The notes beneath the pieces are model-generated. The model was not told the origin of the DNA. It saw only the letters and a program-made list of their open reading frames with translations, and made no database searches. A stretch of DNA of 64,000 nt, taken from Geojedonia litorea. GTDB taxonomy: Bacteria; Bacteroidota; Bacteroidia; Flavobacteriales; Flavobacteriaceae. The DNA lies in assembly GCF_042654525.1 (NCBI RefSeq), contig NZ_JBHSGP010000014.1, forward strand, positions 744,001-808,000, written 5' to 3'. Every line of letters starts with the position of its first letter. Position 1 is the stretch's first letter. The translations under genes were made by a program, and so were the position numbers. This document shows, piece after piece, positions 8,440-17,417 of the stretch.

Positions 8440-9753
8440 TTAGTTATTAATAAGTGATGAAAACTGCCGTAATTTACCACTTTTTGAACGGTGTAATTGA
8501 GTTTGCTGTTCAAACTCAATGTTTAGGCCTTTTTCTAGGTAACGTTCCATTTCAAGTGAAATCGCAATCATTTTTTCTGAAGTTAGTTTTTCAGAACTAA
8601 CATAAGAAATTTTAAACGTATCTAATTTGTGTTGTTCTATTATAAACTCTTTAACTTTACCATCATCTTCAATAATAGACTTTGTAATATAATAAAACGT
8701 TAAACCTGCCGCCTTTTTTCCACTGGGTAAAATGGCAACATCATTAGTTCTTCCAATGAGTTGCTTCAGAATGGGTTTTTTAGGTGTACTCTGTTTTGAG
8801 AGTACACCAATATCACCAATATCGTAGCGGATAAAGGGATGGGCTTTGTTGTAAAGTGAGGTTATGACAACTCTACCTTCTTCCCCGTAAGGAAGCACTT
8901 GATTTTTTTCATCCAATATTTCAACAAAAAGGGTTTCACTCGTCACTTGCCATTGATTCATAGGGTTTTGAAAAGCAATTAAATCTAACTCTGATGCTCC
9001 ATATTCATTAATTAGCGGTATCCCGAACCAAGTTTCCATTAATCGTTTGTCGTCCTCAAAAAGCATTTCAGAAGTAACTACACAAACTTTTAAACTTGGG
9101 CAAACCGTGCTTAAAACTAGATTTTTTCGTTCTAAAAATTTTGCAAATTGAACAATAGGGCTGGTATAGCCATTAATATAATCGAATTTTGTAGACTTGA
9201 ATTTTTTAAGATGATTTTCAAAAGCCATATCGCTTAGATCAAATACAGAAAACCTAAACCGATTGCTGAAAATATCCTTTAATCGCTCTTTGTAATATCC
9301 TTTTTTATCTAATGGAATCCCATAAAACCTAGCTTGTTTTGAATTGTTAAAATCCAAATTGAGCCAACCAAATCGATCTTGTATAATCGCCCATGTCATT
9401 GCATGACAAAATTTGTCTTTAGCAAAAACAAAAGGATCGCCAGAGGATCCCGAAGTTTTATTAACGTAAACATTTTTTGTTGAGAATCCATTCGACAGCC
9501 GATTTTGCAAAGGCTGCTGTAAATCTTTTTTGGTCATAATAGGTATTGAATTCCAATGTGATGGATTAATTGAACCTACTAGTTCTTTATAAAAGGCATT
9601 GTGTTTGATATGGTAGGATACAATTTTACTTTTGGCATCTTCAATATAACTCTTAAAATCAGCTTCATTTGGATTTTGGATACGGTTTAAGACGCTTTTT
9701 GCCTTTTTCAAAGGGAAACCACTCAATTGTAGTGAAAGGTCAAATAAATTCAA
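8440..9753 (-). CDS. CapK-like adenylate-forming protein (phenylacetate-CoA ligase superfamily)
   Basis: A 437-residue member of the ANL superfamily branch that includes PaaK and CapK. The phosphate-binding P-loop is KTSGSSGDPFVF (about residues 98-109), followed by NEYGASE and a RYDIGDIG segment. The C-terminal lid domain is present. No paa catabolic genes are nearby; instead it sits one base upstream of a glycosyltransferase at the end of a polysaccharide cluster, as CapK-type genes do. Such proteins are thought to activate a carboxylate for glycan modification, but the substrate is not known here. Confidence 0.8.
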   Translation of the reverse strand: MNLFDLSLQLSGFPLKKAKSVLNRIQNPNEADFKSYIEDAKSKIVSYHIKHNAFYKELVGSINPSHWNSIPIMTKKDLQQPLQNRLSNGFSTKNVYVNKTSGSSGDPFVFAKDKFCHAMTWAIIQDRFGWLNLDFNNSKQARFYGIPLDKKGYYKERLKDIFSNRFRFSVFDLSDMAFENHLKKFKSTKFDYINGYTSPIVQFAKFLERKNLVLSTVCPSLKVCVVTSEMLFEDDKRLMETWFGIPLINEYGASELDLIAFQNPMNQWQVTSETLFVEILDEKNQVLPYGEEGRVVITSLYNKAHPFIRYDIGDIGVLSKQSTPKKPILKQLIGRTNDVAILPSGKKAAGLTFYYITKSIIEDDGKVKEFIIEQHKLDTFKISYVSSEKLTSEKMIAISLEMERYLEKGLNIEFEQQTQLHRSKSGKLRQFSSLINN

Positions 9754-9784
9754 AAGAAAATGATTTTATGTTTTTGTAAAATAA

Positions 9785-9816
9785 TTGCTTTTTAAGCGCA
9801 AAAGCAACTATTTTTG
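9785..9816 (+). promoter_or_regulatory. Candidate Bacteroidota promoter for purD
   Basis: TTG (9785-9787), a 21-base spacer and a perfect -7 box TATTTTTG (9809-9816). Transcription would begin near 9822, giving a leader of about 11 bases. This rules out the in-frame upstream TTG at 9785 as the purD start, because that codon is part of the promoter. Confidence 0.65.
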
Positions 9817-9832
9817 TGCAAACAATAAACTC

Positions 9833-11104
9833 ATGACTATTTTAATTCTTGGCTCTGGAGGAAGAGAACATGCTTTTGCCTGGAAAATTGCTCAAAGCCC
9901 TTTATGTAATAAATTGTATGTGGCTCCTGGCAATTCAGGTACAGCTAAAATTGCTCAAAATGTTAATATAAGTGTTACAAATTTTCCCGCAATAAAAGAG
10001 TTGGTTACATCCAAAGGAATTGATATGGTGGTAGTTGGCCCTGAAGACCCATTGGTTCAAGGTATCCACGATTTCTTTTTGAATAATAACGAGCTAAAAG
10101 AAGTTGCCGTAATTGGTCCTCAAAAAGCCGCAGCCGCCCTAGAAGGGAGCAAGAAATTTGCCAAAGAGTTTATGTTCAGGCATAATATTCCAACGGCCGG
10201 ATATCAAAGTTTTAATAAAAACACTATTGAAGAAGGCTTTAAGTTTTTGGAATCCCTTTCACCGCCTTATGTTTTAAAAGCAGATGGATTAGCGGCAGGT
10301 AAAGGCGTATTGATCATAAATGATTTAGATCAGGCAAAGCAAGAATTAAAAAGCATGCTTTTGAAAGCCAAATTTGGTGAGGCAAGTTCAAAAGTAGTTA
10401 TTGAAGAGTTTTTGGATGGTATTGAGTTGAGTTGTTTTGTACTTACCGATGGTCAGAGTTATAAAATTTTGCCAATGGCAAAAGACTATAAACGAATAGG
10501 AGAAGGAGATACCGGACTGAATACCGGAGGAATGGGGGCTGTTTCGCCTGTACCTTTCACGACCGAAGAATTTTTCAACAAAATTGAAGAGCGTATTGTT
10601 AAGCCCACAATAGAAGGTTTAAAAAAAGATAACCTTCCATACAAAGGATTTATTTTTATTGGATTGATAAAAGTTGGAGACGATCCAAAAGTTATTGAGT
10701 ACAATGTGCGAATGGGAGATCCTGAAACTGAAGTTGTTGTTCCTAGAATACAAAATGATCTAGTGCAAATTTTTCAGGCCATTGCTAATAAAAAATTACA
10801 TTCTATTAATTTAGAGATTGATGAAAGGGCCGCTACAACTGTCATGTTAGTTTCTGGAGGTTATCCTGAAGCCTATGAAAAAGGTAAGGTAATTACAGGC
10901 TTAGATAAGATTAATGGATCAATTGCTTTTCATGCCGGAGCCATAGTAAAAGATGGTAATGTTGTAACTTCGGGTGGCCGTGTAATGGCAATTACCTCAT
11001 TTGGAGAAAACTACCAAGAGGCCATAAAAAAATCTTATCAAAGTATAGATCAACTAAAATTTGATAAGATGTATTATCGTAAAGATATTGGTTTTGATTT
11101 ATAA
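9833..11104 (+). CDS. purD: Phosphoribosylamine--glycine ligase
   Basis: A 423-residue ATP-grasp enzyme that joins glycine to phosphoribosylamine in purine synthesis. The N-terminus MTILILGSGGREHA is the family hallmark, followed by VVGPEDPLV, the ATP-grasp region with KADGLAAGKGV, and NTGGMGAVSP plus EYNVRMGDPETE. The ATG is chosen because the conserved start follows it at once and a promoter occupies the sequence just upstream. It is monocistronic here and its end overlaps a small convergent gene by six bases. Confidence 0.97.
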   Translation: MTILILGSGGREHAFAWKIAQSPLCNKLYVAPGNSGTAKIAQNVNISVTNFPAIKELVTSKGIDMVVVGPEDPLVQGIHDFFLNNNELKEVAVIGPQKAAAALEGSKKFAKEFMFRHNIPTAGYQSFNKNTIEEGFKFLESLSPPYVLKADGLAAGKGVLIINDLDQAKQELKSMLLKAKFGEASSKVVIEEFLDGIELSCFVLTDGQSYKILPMAKDYKRIGEGDTGLNTGGMGAVSPVPFTTEEFFNKIEERIVKPTIEGLKKDNLPYKGFIFIGLIKVGDDPKVIEYNVRMGDPETEVVVPRIQNDLVQIFQAIANKKLHSINLEIDERAATTVMLVSGGYPEAYEKGKVITGLDKINGSIAFHAGAIVKDGNVVTSGGRVMAITSFGENYQEAIKKSYQSIDQLKFDKMYYRKDIGFDL

Positions 11105-11326
11105 GTAAGAATGTGATGAGATACTTTTGTCCTCTTCACCGTTATCGTTAAATTTCTTTAATTCAAGCATCCAGTAGACAAACGCTACAGAGCCTATCAA
11201 TAAAAAAATCCAGGACAATACATTAGCACCAGCCCAACTTTCAAGCTCTAAAGCTCTTAAGGCATCAAAAGGTGCAAAAAGTGTATCTACAAATAAATCT
11301 TGAATTGCGTAAAAAAAGTCTTTCAT
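11099..11326 (-). CDS. Small membrane protein, DUF6341-like
   Basis: A roughly 75-residue protein with an acidic N-terminal helix (MKDFFYAIQDLFVDTLFAPF), one clear transmembrane helix (NVLSWIFLLIGSVAFVYWML) and a charged tail with NDNGEEDKS. From memory this is the flavobacterial DUF6341 family, sometimes mislabelled as uracil phosphoribosyltransferase because it lies near upp. Two adjacent ATG codons (11329 and 11326) are possible starts; the second fits the family. An upstream open extension is not conserved in character. Function is unknown. Confidence 0.7.
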   Translation of the reverse strand: MKDFFYAIQDLFVDTLFAPFDALRALELESWAGANVLSWIFLLIGSVAFVYWMLELKKFNDNGEEDKSISSHSYL

Positions 11327-11384
11327 CATTTTTAATTTAAAACCCATAACAGGCTTACAGAGTATAATCAATATATTTACATTG

Positions 11385-11392
11385 CAAAATTA
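11385..11392 (-). promoter_or_regulatory. Candidate -7 box for the DUF6341-like gene
   Basis: TAATTTTG on the minus strand fits TAnnTTTG and would start transcription near 11379, about 50 bases before the gene. No TTG occurs at the right upstream distance, so support is limited to the -7 element. Confidence 0.35.
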
Positions 11393-11445
11393 CATTTTTT
11401 CAAATTAAATTGAATAAAAAGAAATAGAATATTTAATCAACTTAA

Positions 11446-12369
11446 ATGATATCAAGTTTTTTCAGTAAAGCAAAACCTGTACATTTTGTAATAGTATCTT
11501 CAATTGTGCTTTTAGTTTTTGTAGTTGCCAAACTGCATTTTTTAGAAGCGCCATTCAGCCTAAATTTGCTCGGCAAACAATTAGGATTGTTTTTAATTTG
11601 TTTAACCTCTTTGTTTGTACTAGACTTTTTCGTGAGTCGAAATAACCTAACCAAAAAAAACAGTTACAAGCTTTTAATCTTTAGCTTATTTATAGCGATT
11701 CTTCCGGAGTCAATTTTAAGCTCAAAAATACTATTAGCGAATTTATTTGTACTATTAGCATTTAGAAGATTAATTAGTTTGAGATCTAAAAAAGCAATCA
11801 AGAAGAAGCTTTTTGACGCGGCGTTTTGGATAGGTATTGCAGCCCTCTTTTACTTTTGGGCTATATTATTCTACATTTTGATTATTGCAGGGCTTATACT
11901 ATACTCTATTTTAGGAATAAAAAACTGGATTGTCCCACTAATTGGATTGATAACAGTTGGCATTATTTGGACTTCATATATGATATTGGCAAATTATGAT
12001 ATTGTGCAGTATTTTAATGCTTTGATTGATATAAGTTTTGATTTTAGTCAATGGAATTCTAAAAGATTAATTCTAGGAATTACACTCATTTTATCTTACG
12101 GCATTTGGGCACTTTTTTATATGCTTAAAGACTTAGGTTCTCGGTCAAAAAAATCCAGACCATCCTATATTTTAATTGTTGTTGGGGCAATGGTTGGACT
12201 TTTTATTATTGCAGTAGCACCCAACAAAAACGGAAGTGAGTTTTTGTTTTTGTTCGCACCAATGGCCATTATTATCACTAATTATTTAGAAACACTTTCA
12301 GAAAAATGGTTTAAGGAGGTATTGATAATAGGATTGATAGTTGCCCCTCTAGTTGCGTTAATGCTGTAA
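11446..12369 (+). CDS. DUF6427-like polytopic membrane protein
   Basis: A 307-residue inner-membrane protein with about nine hydrophobic helices and no soluble domain. The N-terminus (MISSFFSKAKPVHFVIVSS) and its position between a DUF6341-like gene and upp match the flavobacterial DUF6427 family as I recall it. Its role is not known; the all-helical architecture is compatible with a transporter or an assembly factor. It converges on upp with a 12-base overlap of the two 3' ends. Confidence 0.7.
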   Translation: MISSFFSKAKPVHFVIVSSIVLLVFVVAKLHFLEAPFSLNLLGKQLGLFLICLTSLFVLDFFVSRNNLTKKNSYKLLIFSLFIAILPESILSSKILLANLFVLLAFRRLISLRSKKAIKKKLFDAAFWIGIAALFYFWAILFYILIIAGLILYSILGIKNWIVPLIGLITVGIIWTSYMILANYDIVQYFNALIDISFDFSQWNSKRLILGITLILSYGIWALFYMLKDLGSRSKKSRPSYILIVVGAMVGLFIIAVAPNKNGSEFLFLFAPMAIIITNYLETLSEKWFKEVLIIGLIVAPLVALML

Positions 12370-13017
12370 CTTTTCTCCAAATGCTAAATCGCCAGCATCC
12401 CCTAACCCTGGAATAATATACCCTTTATCGTTAAGACGCTCATCAATTGCAGCAATCCATAGATGAGTTTCCTTATTAAAATGTTTTCCTACATAATCAA
12501 CACCTGCTTTTGCCCCAATAACACTAACTAGATGAATATCTTTAGGTGCCCCAAAAGGTTTTAAGGCTTCAAACGTGGCTACCATGGATTGTCCAGTGGC
12601 TAGCATTGGGTCGGCAAGAATAAGGGTTTTGTTTTCAAGACTAGGACAGGCCAAATATTCAACTATAATTTCAAAATTTTCGGGATTTTCCTTGTGATGG
12701 CGATAAGCAGAGATAAACGCATTTTCTGCGGAATCAAAATAATTTAAAAGTCCATTGTGAAGCGGGACACCTGCCCTTAAAATAGAACAAAGTACAATGT
12801 CATTATTGTGTAGCTCAATTTTTGATTCACCCAAAGGCGTTTTAATAGATTGAGTGGTAAAATCAAATGATTTACTCATTTCATATCCTAATACTTCACC
12901 AATGCGTTCTATGTTTCGCCTAAAACGCATTCTATCGGTTTGAATAGAGTAATCTCTAATTTCAGAAATAAATGTATTTAAAACAGAATTTCCTTTAGAT
13001 AAGTTGTGTATATGCAT
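12358..13017 (-). CDS. upp: Uracil phosphoribosyltransferase
   Basis: A 219-residue salvage enzyme converting uracil and PRPP to UMP. Signatures are SILRAGVPLHNGL (about 78-90), the PRPP-binding loop LILADPMLATGQSM (132-145), VSVIGAKAGVDYV and the C-terminal uracil-binding YIIPGLGDAGDLAFG. Length and motifs are complete. It is a single gene on the minus strand, divergent from the DUF4254 gene with about 70 bases between the starts. Confidence 0.96.
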   Translation of the reverse strand: MHIHNLSKGNSVLNTFISEIRDYSIQTDRMRFRRNIERIGEVLGYEMSKSFDFTTQSIKTPLGESKIELHNNDIVLCSILRAGVPLHNGLLNYFDSAENAFISAYRHHKENPENFEIIVEYLACPSLENKTLILADPMLATGQSMVATFEALKPFGAPKDIHLVSVIGAKAGVDYVGKHFNKETHLWIAAIDERLNDKGYIIPGLGDAGDLAFGEKLQH

Positions 13018-13062
13018 GGCTGGATTGGCACTTGTTGAAGGTAAAGTTAATTAAAATAGAAG

Positions 13063-13070
13063 TATATTTG
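13063..13070 (+). promoter_or_regulatory. Candidate -7 box for the DUF4254-GT9 pair
   Basis: TATATTTG matches TAnnTTTG. The nearest TTG (13035-13037) is 25 bases upstream, slightly longer than the usual spacer. Predicted start of transcription is near 13076, 15 bases before the ATG. Confidence 0.45.
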
Positions 13071-13090
13071 CGTTTTAAAATTTTCAACTT

Positions 13091-13699
13091 ATGTTTTCAG
13101 AAACTGCCAACAAAATTTTTCAGGAAGTGATAGAAAGCTATCATGTTCTCGATAGTGTAGATCAGCCCTTTTCTAACCCTTATGATAAAAATTCTGACTT
13201 GTTGGCCCATTTACTTTATAGAAAATGTTGGATTGATACCGTACAATGGCATTATGAAGACATCATTCGAGATCCAAGCATAGAACCTGTTGCGGCATTA
13301 AAATTGAAACGCCAAATTGATGCTTCAAATCAAGACCGAACAGACATGGTAGAATATATTGACAGTTATTTTTTGGAAAAATATAAGAACATTACGCCTA
13401 AAACTAATGCTACGATAAATACTGAAAGTCCAGCGTGGGGAATTGATCGATTATCGATTCTAGCTTTGAAAATTTATCACATGAGTCAAGAAGCTACAAG
13501 AACAGATGCTTCTGAAGCCCATAGATCTGCATGTCAAGCAAAACTTAATGTATTATTAGAACAACGCGTAGATTTATCAACTGCTATTGATACTTTGCTT
13601 AATGATATAAAAAATGGAGATAAGTACATGAAGGTCTATAAGCAAATGAAAATGTATAACGATGATGAATTGAATCCAGTGCTTCGATCTCAAAAGTAA
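13091..13699 (+). CDS. DUF4254 domain protein
   Basis: A 202-residue soluble helical protein with no signal peptide. It has a conserved RKCWIDTVQWHYEDIIRDP stretch (about 45-63) and a second helical half containing WGIDRLSILALKIYHM. I recall DUF4254 genes standing directly before a glycosyltransferase family 9 gene in flavobacteria, and the same arrangement holds here (34-base gap). The fixed pairing suggests a role in the glycan made by the GT9 enzyme, but there is no known biochemical activity. Confidence 0.75.
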   Translation: MFSETANKIFQEVIESYHVLDSVDQPFSNPYDKNSDLLAHLLYRKCWIDTVQWHYEDIIRDPSIEPVAALKLKRQIDASNQDRTDMVEYIDSYFLEKYKNITPKTNATINTESPAWGIDRLSILALKIYHMSQEATRTDASEAHRSACQAKLNVLLEQRVDLSTAIDTLLNDIKNGDKYMKVYKQMKMYNDDELNPVLRSQK

Positions 13700-13733
13700 G
13701 CACAGTTAACTCATTTTATACATCAAAAGAAAC

Positions 13734-14762
13734 ATGCCAAAACCTGAACACATACTTGTTATACGTTTATCGGCAATGGGAGATGTGGCTATGACAGTTC
13801 CCGTAATTAGGGCATTGATGAATAAACATCCAAATGTTAAGGTTACTGTGTTAACTCGACCCTTTTTTGCACCTATGTTTAGGGATATTACAAATACTAC
13901 TGTTTATGCCGCAAATGTCAAGAATGAACATAAAGGTATATTAGGGCTTTATAAGCTTTCAAAACAACTAAAAAGGTTGAATTTTGATGCCATTGCCGAT
14001 TTACACAATGTTCTTCGAAGTAAGCTGTTAAGAAGCTTTTTAATTGGTATCAAATCAGCTCACATTGATAAAGGACGAAAAGAGAAAAAAGCTCTAATTT
14101 CCGGTCAAATTTTCCATCAACTTAAATCTACACATCAACGTTATGCTGATGTTTTTGAAAAACTCGGATTTTCATTGGATTTATCCAACCCGGCATTTCC
14201 TGAAAAAGCAGTATTAAAACAAGATATATTCGCCATCACTGGAAATAAATCGAATACTTGGATAGGAATCGCACCTTTTGCAGCACATGCTAGTAAAATG
14301 TATCCTTTAGACATGATGGAACAGGTTATAAAAACCTTATCTAAAAACTATAAAATTATTCTATTTGGCGGAGGCGCTAATGAAATTGACATTTTAAAAT
14401 TGTATGAAAACAAATTTGAAAATGTTATTTCGGTTGCTGGGAAATTGAATTTAGAAATGGAATTGGATCTCATTTCAAATTTAGACTTAATGCTGTCTAT
14501 GGATTCTGGTAACGCACACCTAGCTGCTATGTTAGGTATAAAGGTAATTACCATTTGGGGCGTGACACATCCATATGCCGGATTTGCACCATACAATCAG
14601 CCCAAAGACTTTCAGATAATTTCAGATAGAACACAGTTTCCGTTAATCCCAACTTCGGTTTACGGAAATAAATACCCTGACGAATATGAAAATGCTGCTG
14701 CAAGCATCTCTCCAGATTCAATTGTAGCCAAAATAGAAAAAACAATTTCTACTAACATTTAA
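13734..14762 (+). CDS. Glycosyltransferase family 9 (heptosyltransferase-like)
   Basis: A 342-residue GT-B enzyme related to LPS heptosyltransferases. It begins with the typical HILVIRLSAMGDVAMTVPV, and the C-terminal domain has GIAPFAAHASKMYP, ILFGGGANE, the donor-site SMDSGNAHLAAMLGIKVITIWG and a THPYAGF loop. It probably adds a core sugar to a lipid-linked or LPS acceptor on the cytoplasmic face. It follows the DUF4254 gene in one transcript. Confidence 0.87.
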   Translation: MPKPEHILVIRLSAMGDVAMTVPVIRALMNKHPNVKVTVLTRPFFAPMFRDITNTTVYAANVKNEHKGILGLYKLSKQLKRLNFDAIADLHNVLRSKLLRSFLIGIKSAHIDKGRKEKKALISGQIFHQLKSTHQRYADVFEKLGFSLDLSNPAFPEKAVLKQDIFAITGNKSNTWIGIAPFAAHASKMYPLDMMEQVIKTLSKNYKIILFGGGANEIDILKLYENKFENVISVAGKLNLEMELDLISNLDLMLSMDSGNAHLAAMLGIKVITIWGVTHPYAGFAPYNQPKDFQIISDRTQFPLIPTSVYGNKYPDEYENAAASISPDSIVAKIEKTISTNI

Positions 14763-14769
14763 TTACATC

Positions 14770-15825
14770 CTATATATCGTCGTAATCAACTCTTATGTTT
14801 GGTGTAGTAGGATGCGCTTGGCAGGTTAAAATAAGGCCTTCGGCCAATTCGCTATCGGTTAAAATGTTGTTTTGTCGCATGGTGGCTTCACCTTCGGTCA
14901 AACGAGCCAAACAACTGCTGCAGATGCCTCCTTGGCATGAATAGGGTGCATCAATGTCTTCATCTAAAGCCGCTTCTAAAATGGACTGTTTTTGAGACAT
15001 CTCAAAAGTCGTTTCTTCTTCGTCAACAATCACAGTAACCATTGTTTTACCAGAAGCAACGGCTAAATCTTCAACCTCATCAACTTTAGCAGCCTTAAAA
15101 AGTTCAAAAAACACACGCTCCTTTGGGATTCCATGTTCTTCTAAAACGTCTTTGACGGTGTAAATCATACCTTCAGGACCACACAAATAATAAGCATCCA
15201 CATCAATGTGCTTATACTTATTTTTCATCACAAAATTTACTGTACTTTTTTCAATGCGTCCAAAAATGGCATCGTCCTCATCAGCTTGACTAAATACAAA
15301 CTGAACAGAAAAGCGATTGCTATATTGGTGCTGAAGCTCCAAAAGTTCGTTTAAGAACATTGTATCCTTGGTGGTTTTATTCCCATAAACAAGTATAACT
15401 TTGCTATACACCTCTTCTTCTAAAGCACATTTAATAATGCTCAAAACCGGAGTGATCCCACTACCAGCAGCAAATGCCGCAATGTTTTTAGTTTTGGAGT
15501 CGTTGGGTTCAAAAATAAATCGCCCTTTGGGCGGAGCTACTTCTAAAATGTCGCCAATTTTTAAATCACGGTTAGCGAAGGCAGAGAACGTCCCGTCTGT
15601 CACTTCTTTTATGCCTACTTTAAGATCTCCGCTTTTAGGAGATGAACATAGCGAGTAATCCCGTCGGACTTCAAGACCATTAATTATCGCTTTTAAGGTA
15701 ATATACTGACCCGCCTTAAATGCAAAAGTATCTTTAAGGGATTCAGGAACGTTAAAACTAACTACAACTGAAGATTCTGTTTCTCTTTGAATGTTAGAAA
15801 CGGTGAGTTTATGAAATTGAGACAT
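14770..15825 (-). CDS. Ferredoxin--NAD(P)H reductase/ferredoxin fusion (PaaE/HmpX-like)
   Basis: A 351-residue soluble electron-transfer protein. An FAD domain with RRDYSLCSS (54-62) and AAGSGITPVLSI, then an NAD(P) domain ending in CGPEG and FFELF, then a plant-type 2Fe-2S domain whose cysteines are in SCQGGICSSC (Cx4CxxC) with the fourth in ILTCQAHP. The ATG is chosen because the family's conserved start (SQFHKLTVSNI) follows it; the upstream 19-codon open stretch is poor. No phenylacetate catabolic genes are nearby, so its oxygenase or reductase partner is unknown. Confidence 0.85.
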   Translation of the reverse strand: MSQFHKLTVSNIQRETESSVVVSFNVPESLKDTFAFKAGQYITLKAIINGLEVRRDYSLCSSPKSGDLKVGIKEVTDGTFSAFANRDLKIGDILEVAPPKGRFIFEPNDSKTKNIAAFAAGSGITPVLSIIKCALEEEVYSKVILVYGNKTTKDTMFLNELLELQHQYSNRFSVQFVFSQADEDDAIFGRIEKSTVNFVMKNKYKHIDVDAYYLCGPEGMIYTVKDVLEEHGIPKERVFFELFKAAKVDEVEDLAVASGKTMVTVIVDEEETTFEMSQKQSILEAALDEDIDAPYSCQGGICSSCLARLTEGEATMRQNNILTDSELAEGLILTCQAHPTTPNIRVDYDDI

Positions 15826-15927
15826 GAATGTTTTTTTGCAAAAATAACAAATAGACTTGTAAATGGGTTTTGATTGTAACAAAAAGAGTTTTATTATTAC
15901 TAATGGTTAAATGCTTTCCCAAAAGAT

Positions 15928-17406
15928 ATGATTAGACACTTCTTAAATTTAGAATGGAAACAGTTTTTTAGATCAGCCAGTTTTGGAAAAGGTCTTGCTC
16001 TTAAAATTTTGATGGTGTTTTTGGCACTGTATTTTATGGTGACATTTTTAGCTTTAGGAGTGGCATTATATCCAATCCTTAAAAAAGCGTTTCCCGAAGA
16101 AGATCCCTTTTTAATTGTAAACAATTTTATTTTTTATTGGATTATTGCTGATTTACTTATTCGGTTTTTCTTTCAAAAACTACCAGTTATGAGTGTTAAG
16201 CCATTGCTTACATTGCCAATTAAAAAAAGTAAGGTCATTAATTATGTTCTAGGGAAATCGGCATTTTCGTTTTTTAATTTTTTGCCCTTGTTCGCAACTA
16301 TACCTTTTGGGATTGTTTTATTATTTAACAACTACAACCTTGTTGAGGTTTTGATATGGATATTTCTTTTATTGTTAATCACACAAATCATTAATTTTTT
16401 AAATTTTATTGTTGAAAGTCTAACTGCAGAATCTGAAGTTTCATTTTTGCCTTTAATTTTAATTTCTGGATCTTTGTTTGCACTTAATTATTTTGAAATA
16501 GTATCGTTTTCAGACGCCCTTTCAAATGCAATTATTGCAATAACAAAAAATCCGATATTGATTGTAGCTCCAGTTGCAATACTTGCAACTCTTTTTTGGT
16601 ACAACTACAAACTCTTAAAAGCAAAGCTATATCTTGATAACTCATTGCAGTCCAAAACCCAGGAAGTTAAGACTTCAGAAATGCAATGGACAAGACGGTT
16701 TGGTGATGTGGCGCCGTTTATGCAATTGGATCTCAAACTCATATGGAGAAACAAACGACCTAGATCTAGTGTGTTTATATTGGTAATCGGTCTACTTTAT
16801 GGCTTGTTTTTTTACCCCAACCCTATTTATAAGGATATGGCATTTATGTATGGGTTTATAGGTGTTTTTGTTACTGGAATTTTTCTAATCAATTTTGGAC
16901 AATTCATTCCAGCATGGGATAGTGGCTATTACAAGCTTTTAATGAGCCAGAATATAAAATATCAGGACTATTTAAAATCTAAATACGTACTTATGGCAAT
17001 GAGTGTGGTGATTCTTTTTGTGTTGAGCATACCTTATGTCTATTTTGGCTGGAAGATACTTTTGGCACATTTTGCGGCTGCCATTTACAACATTGGAGTA
17101 AATACACATGTCATTTTATTTGCAGGGTCATTTAACAGAAAAAAAATTGATTTAAACCAACGTGCAGCATTCAACTATCAAGGCACTGGTGCGGTACAAT
17201 GGCTTTTGGGCATTCCTTTAATGCTGTTGCCAATAGGGATATTTTCGATTTTTCATTTTTTAATAAATTTTGAAGCAGGAATTGCCTCATTGGTGCTTTG
17301 TGGTATTCTTGGAATTGTATTTCATCAAAAACTCATGGGTTTTATTACTTCTAAATATATAGATTCAAAACACAAAATGATTAGTGCCTTTAGCGAGGAC
17401 AATTAA
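15928..17406 (+). CDS. DUF5687 family membrane protein, putative ABC exporter permease
   Basis: A 492-residue protein with about ten to twelve transmembrane helices and cytoplasmic loops rich in basic residues (WTRRFGDVAPFMQLDLKLIWRNKRPR). This is the layout of ABC-2-type permeases, and the N-terminal HFLNLEWKQFFRS matches my memory of the Bacteroidota DUF5687 family. The ATPase gene follows after 11 bases, so the two make one exporter. Substrate is unknown. Confidence 0.8.
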   Translation: MIRHFLNLEWKQFFRSASFGKGLALKILMVFLALYFMVTFLALGVALYPILKKAFPEEDPFLIVNNFIFYWIIADLLIRFFFQKLPVMSVKPLLTLPIKKSKVINYVLGKSAFSFFNFLPLFATIPFGIVLLFNNYNLVEVLIWIFLLLLITQIINFLNFIVESLTAESEVSFLPLILISGSLFALNYFEIVSFSDALSNAIIAITKNPILIVAPVAILATLFWYNYKLLKAKLYLDNSLQSKTQEVKTSEMQWTRRFGDVAPFMQLDLKLIWRNKRPRSSVFILVIGLLYGLFFYPNPIYKDMAFMYGFIGVFVTGIFLINFGQFIPAWDSGYYKLLMSQNIKYQDYLKSKYVLMAMSVVILFVLSIPYVYFGWKILLAHFAAAIYNIGVNTHVILFAGSFNRKKIDLNQRAAFNYQGTGAVQWLLGIPLMLLPIGIFSIFHFLINFEAGIASLVLCGILGIVFHQKLMGFITSKYIDSKHKMISAFSEDN

Positions 17407-17417
17407 TTTAAAATAAT

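Noticed and set aside
8439..8519. N-terminal extension of the glycosyltransferase on the minus strand
   Set aside because: These 27 codons lie within the upstream CapK-like gene and precede the conserved first strand; the GTG at 8438 directly follows the upstream stop.
9785..9832. Upstream start of purD
   Set aside because: The codons coincide with the promoter, and the family start MTILILGSGG lies at 9833.
15401..15658. Open frame on the plus strand inside the ferredoxin reductase gene
   Set aside because: Antisense shadow of a well-conserved gene with complete motifs.
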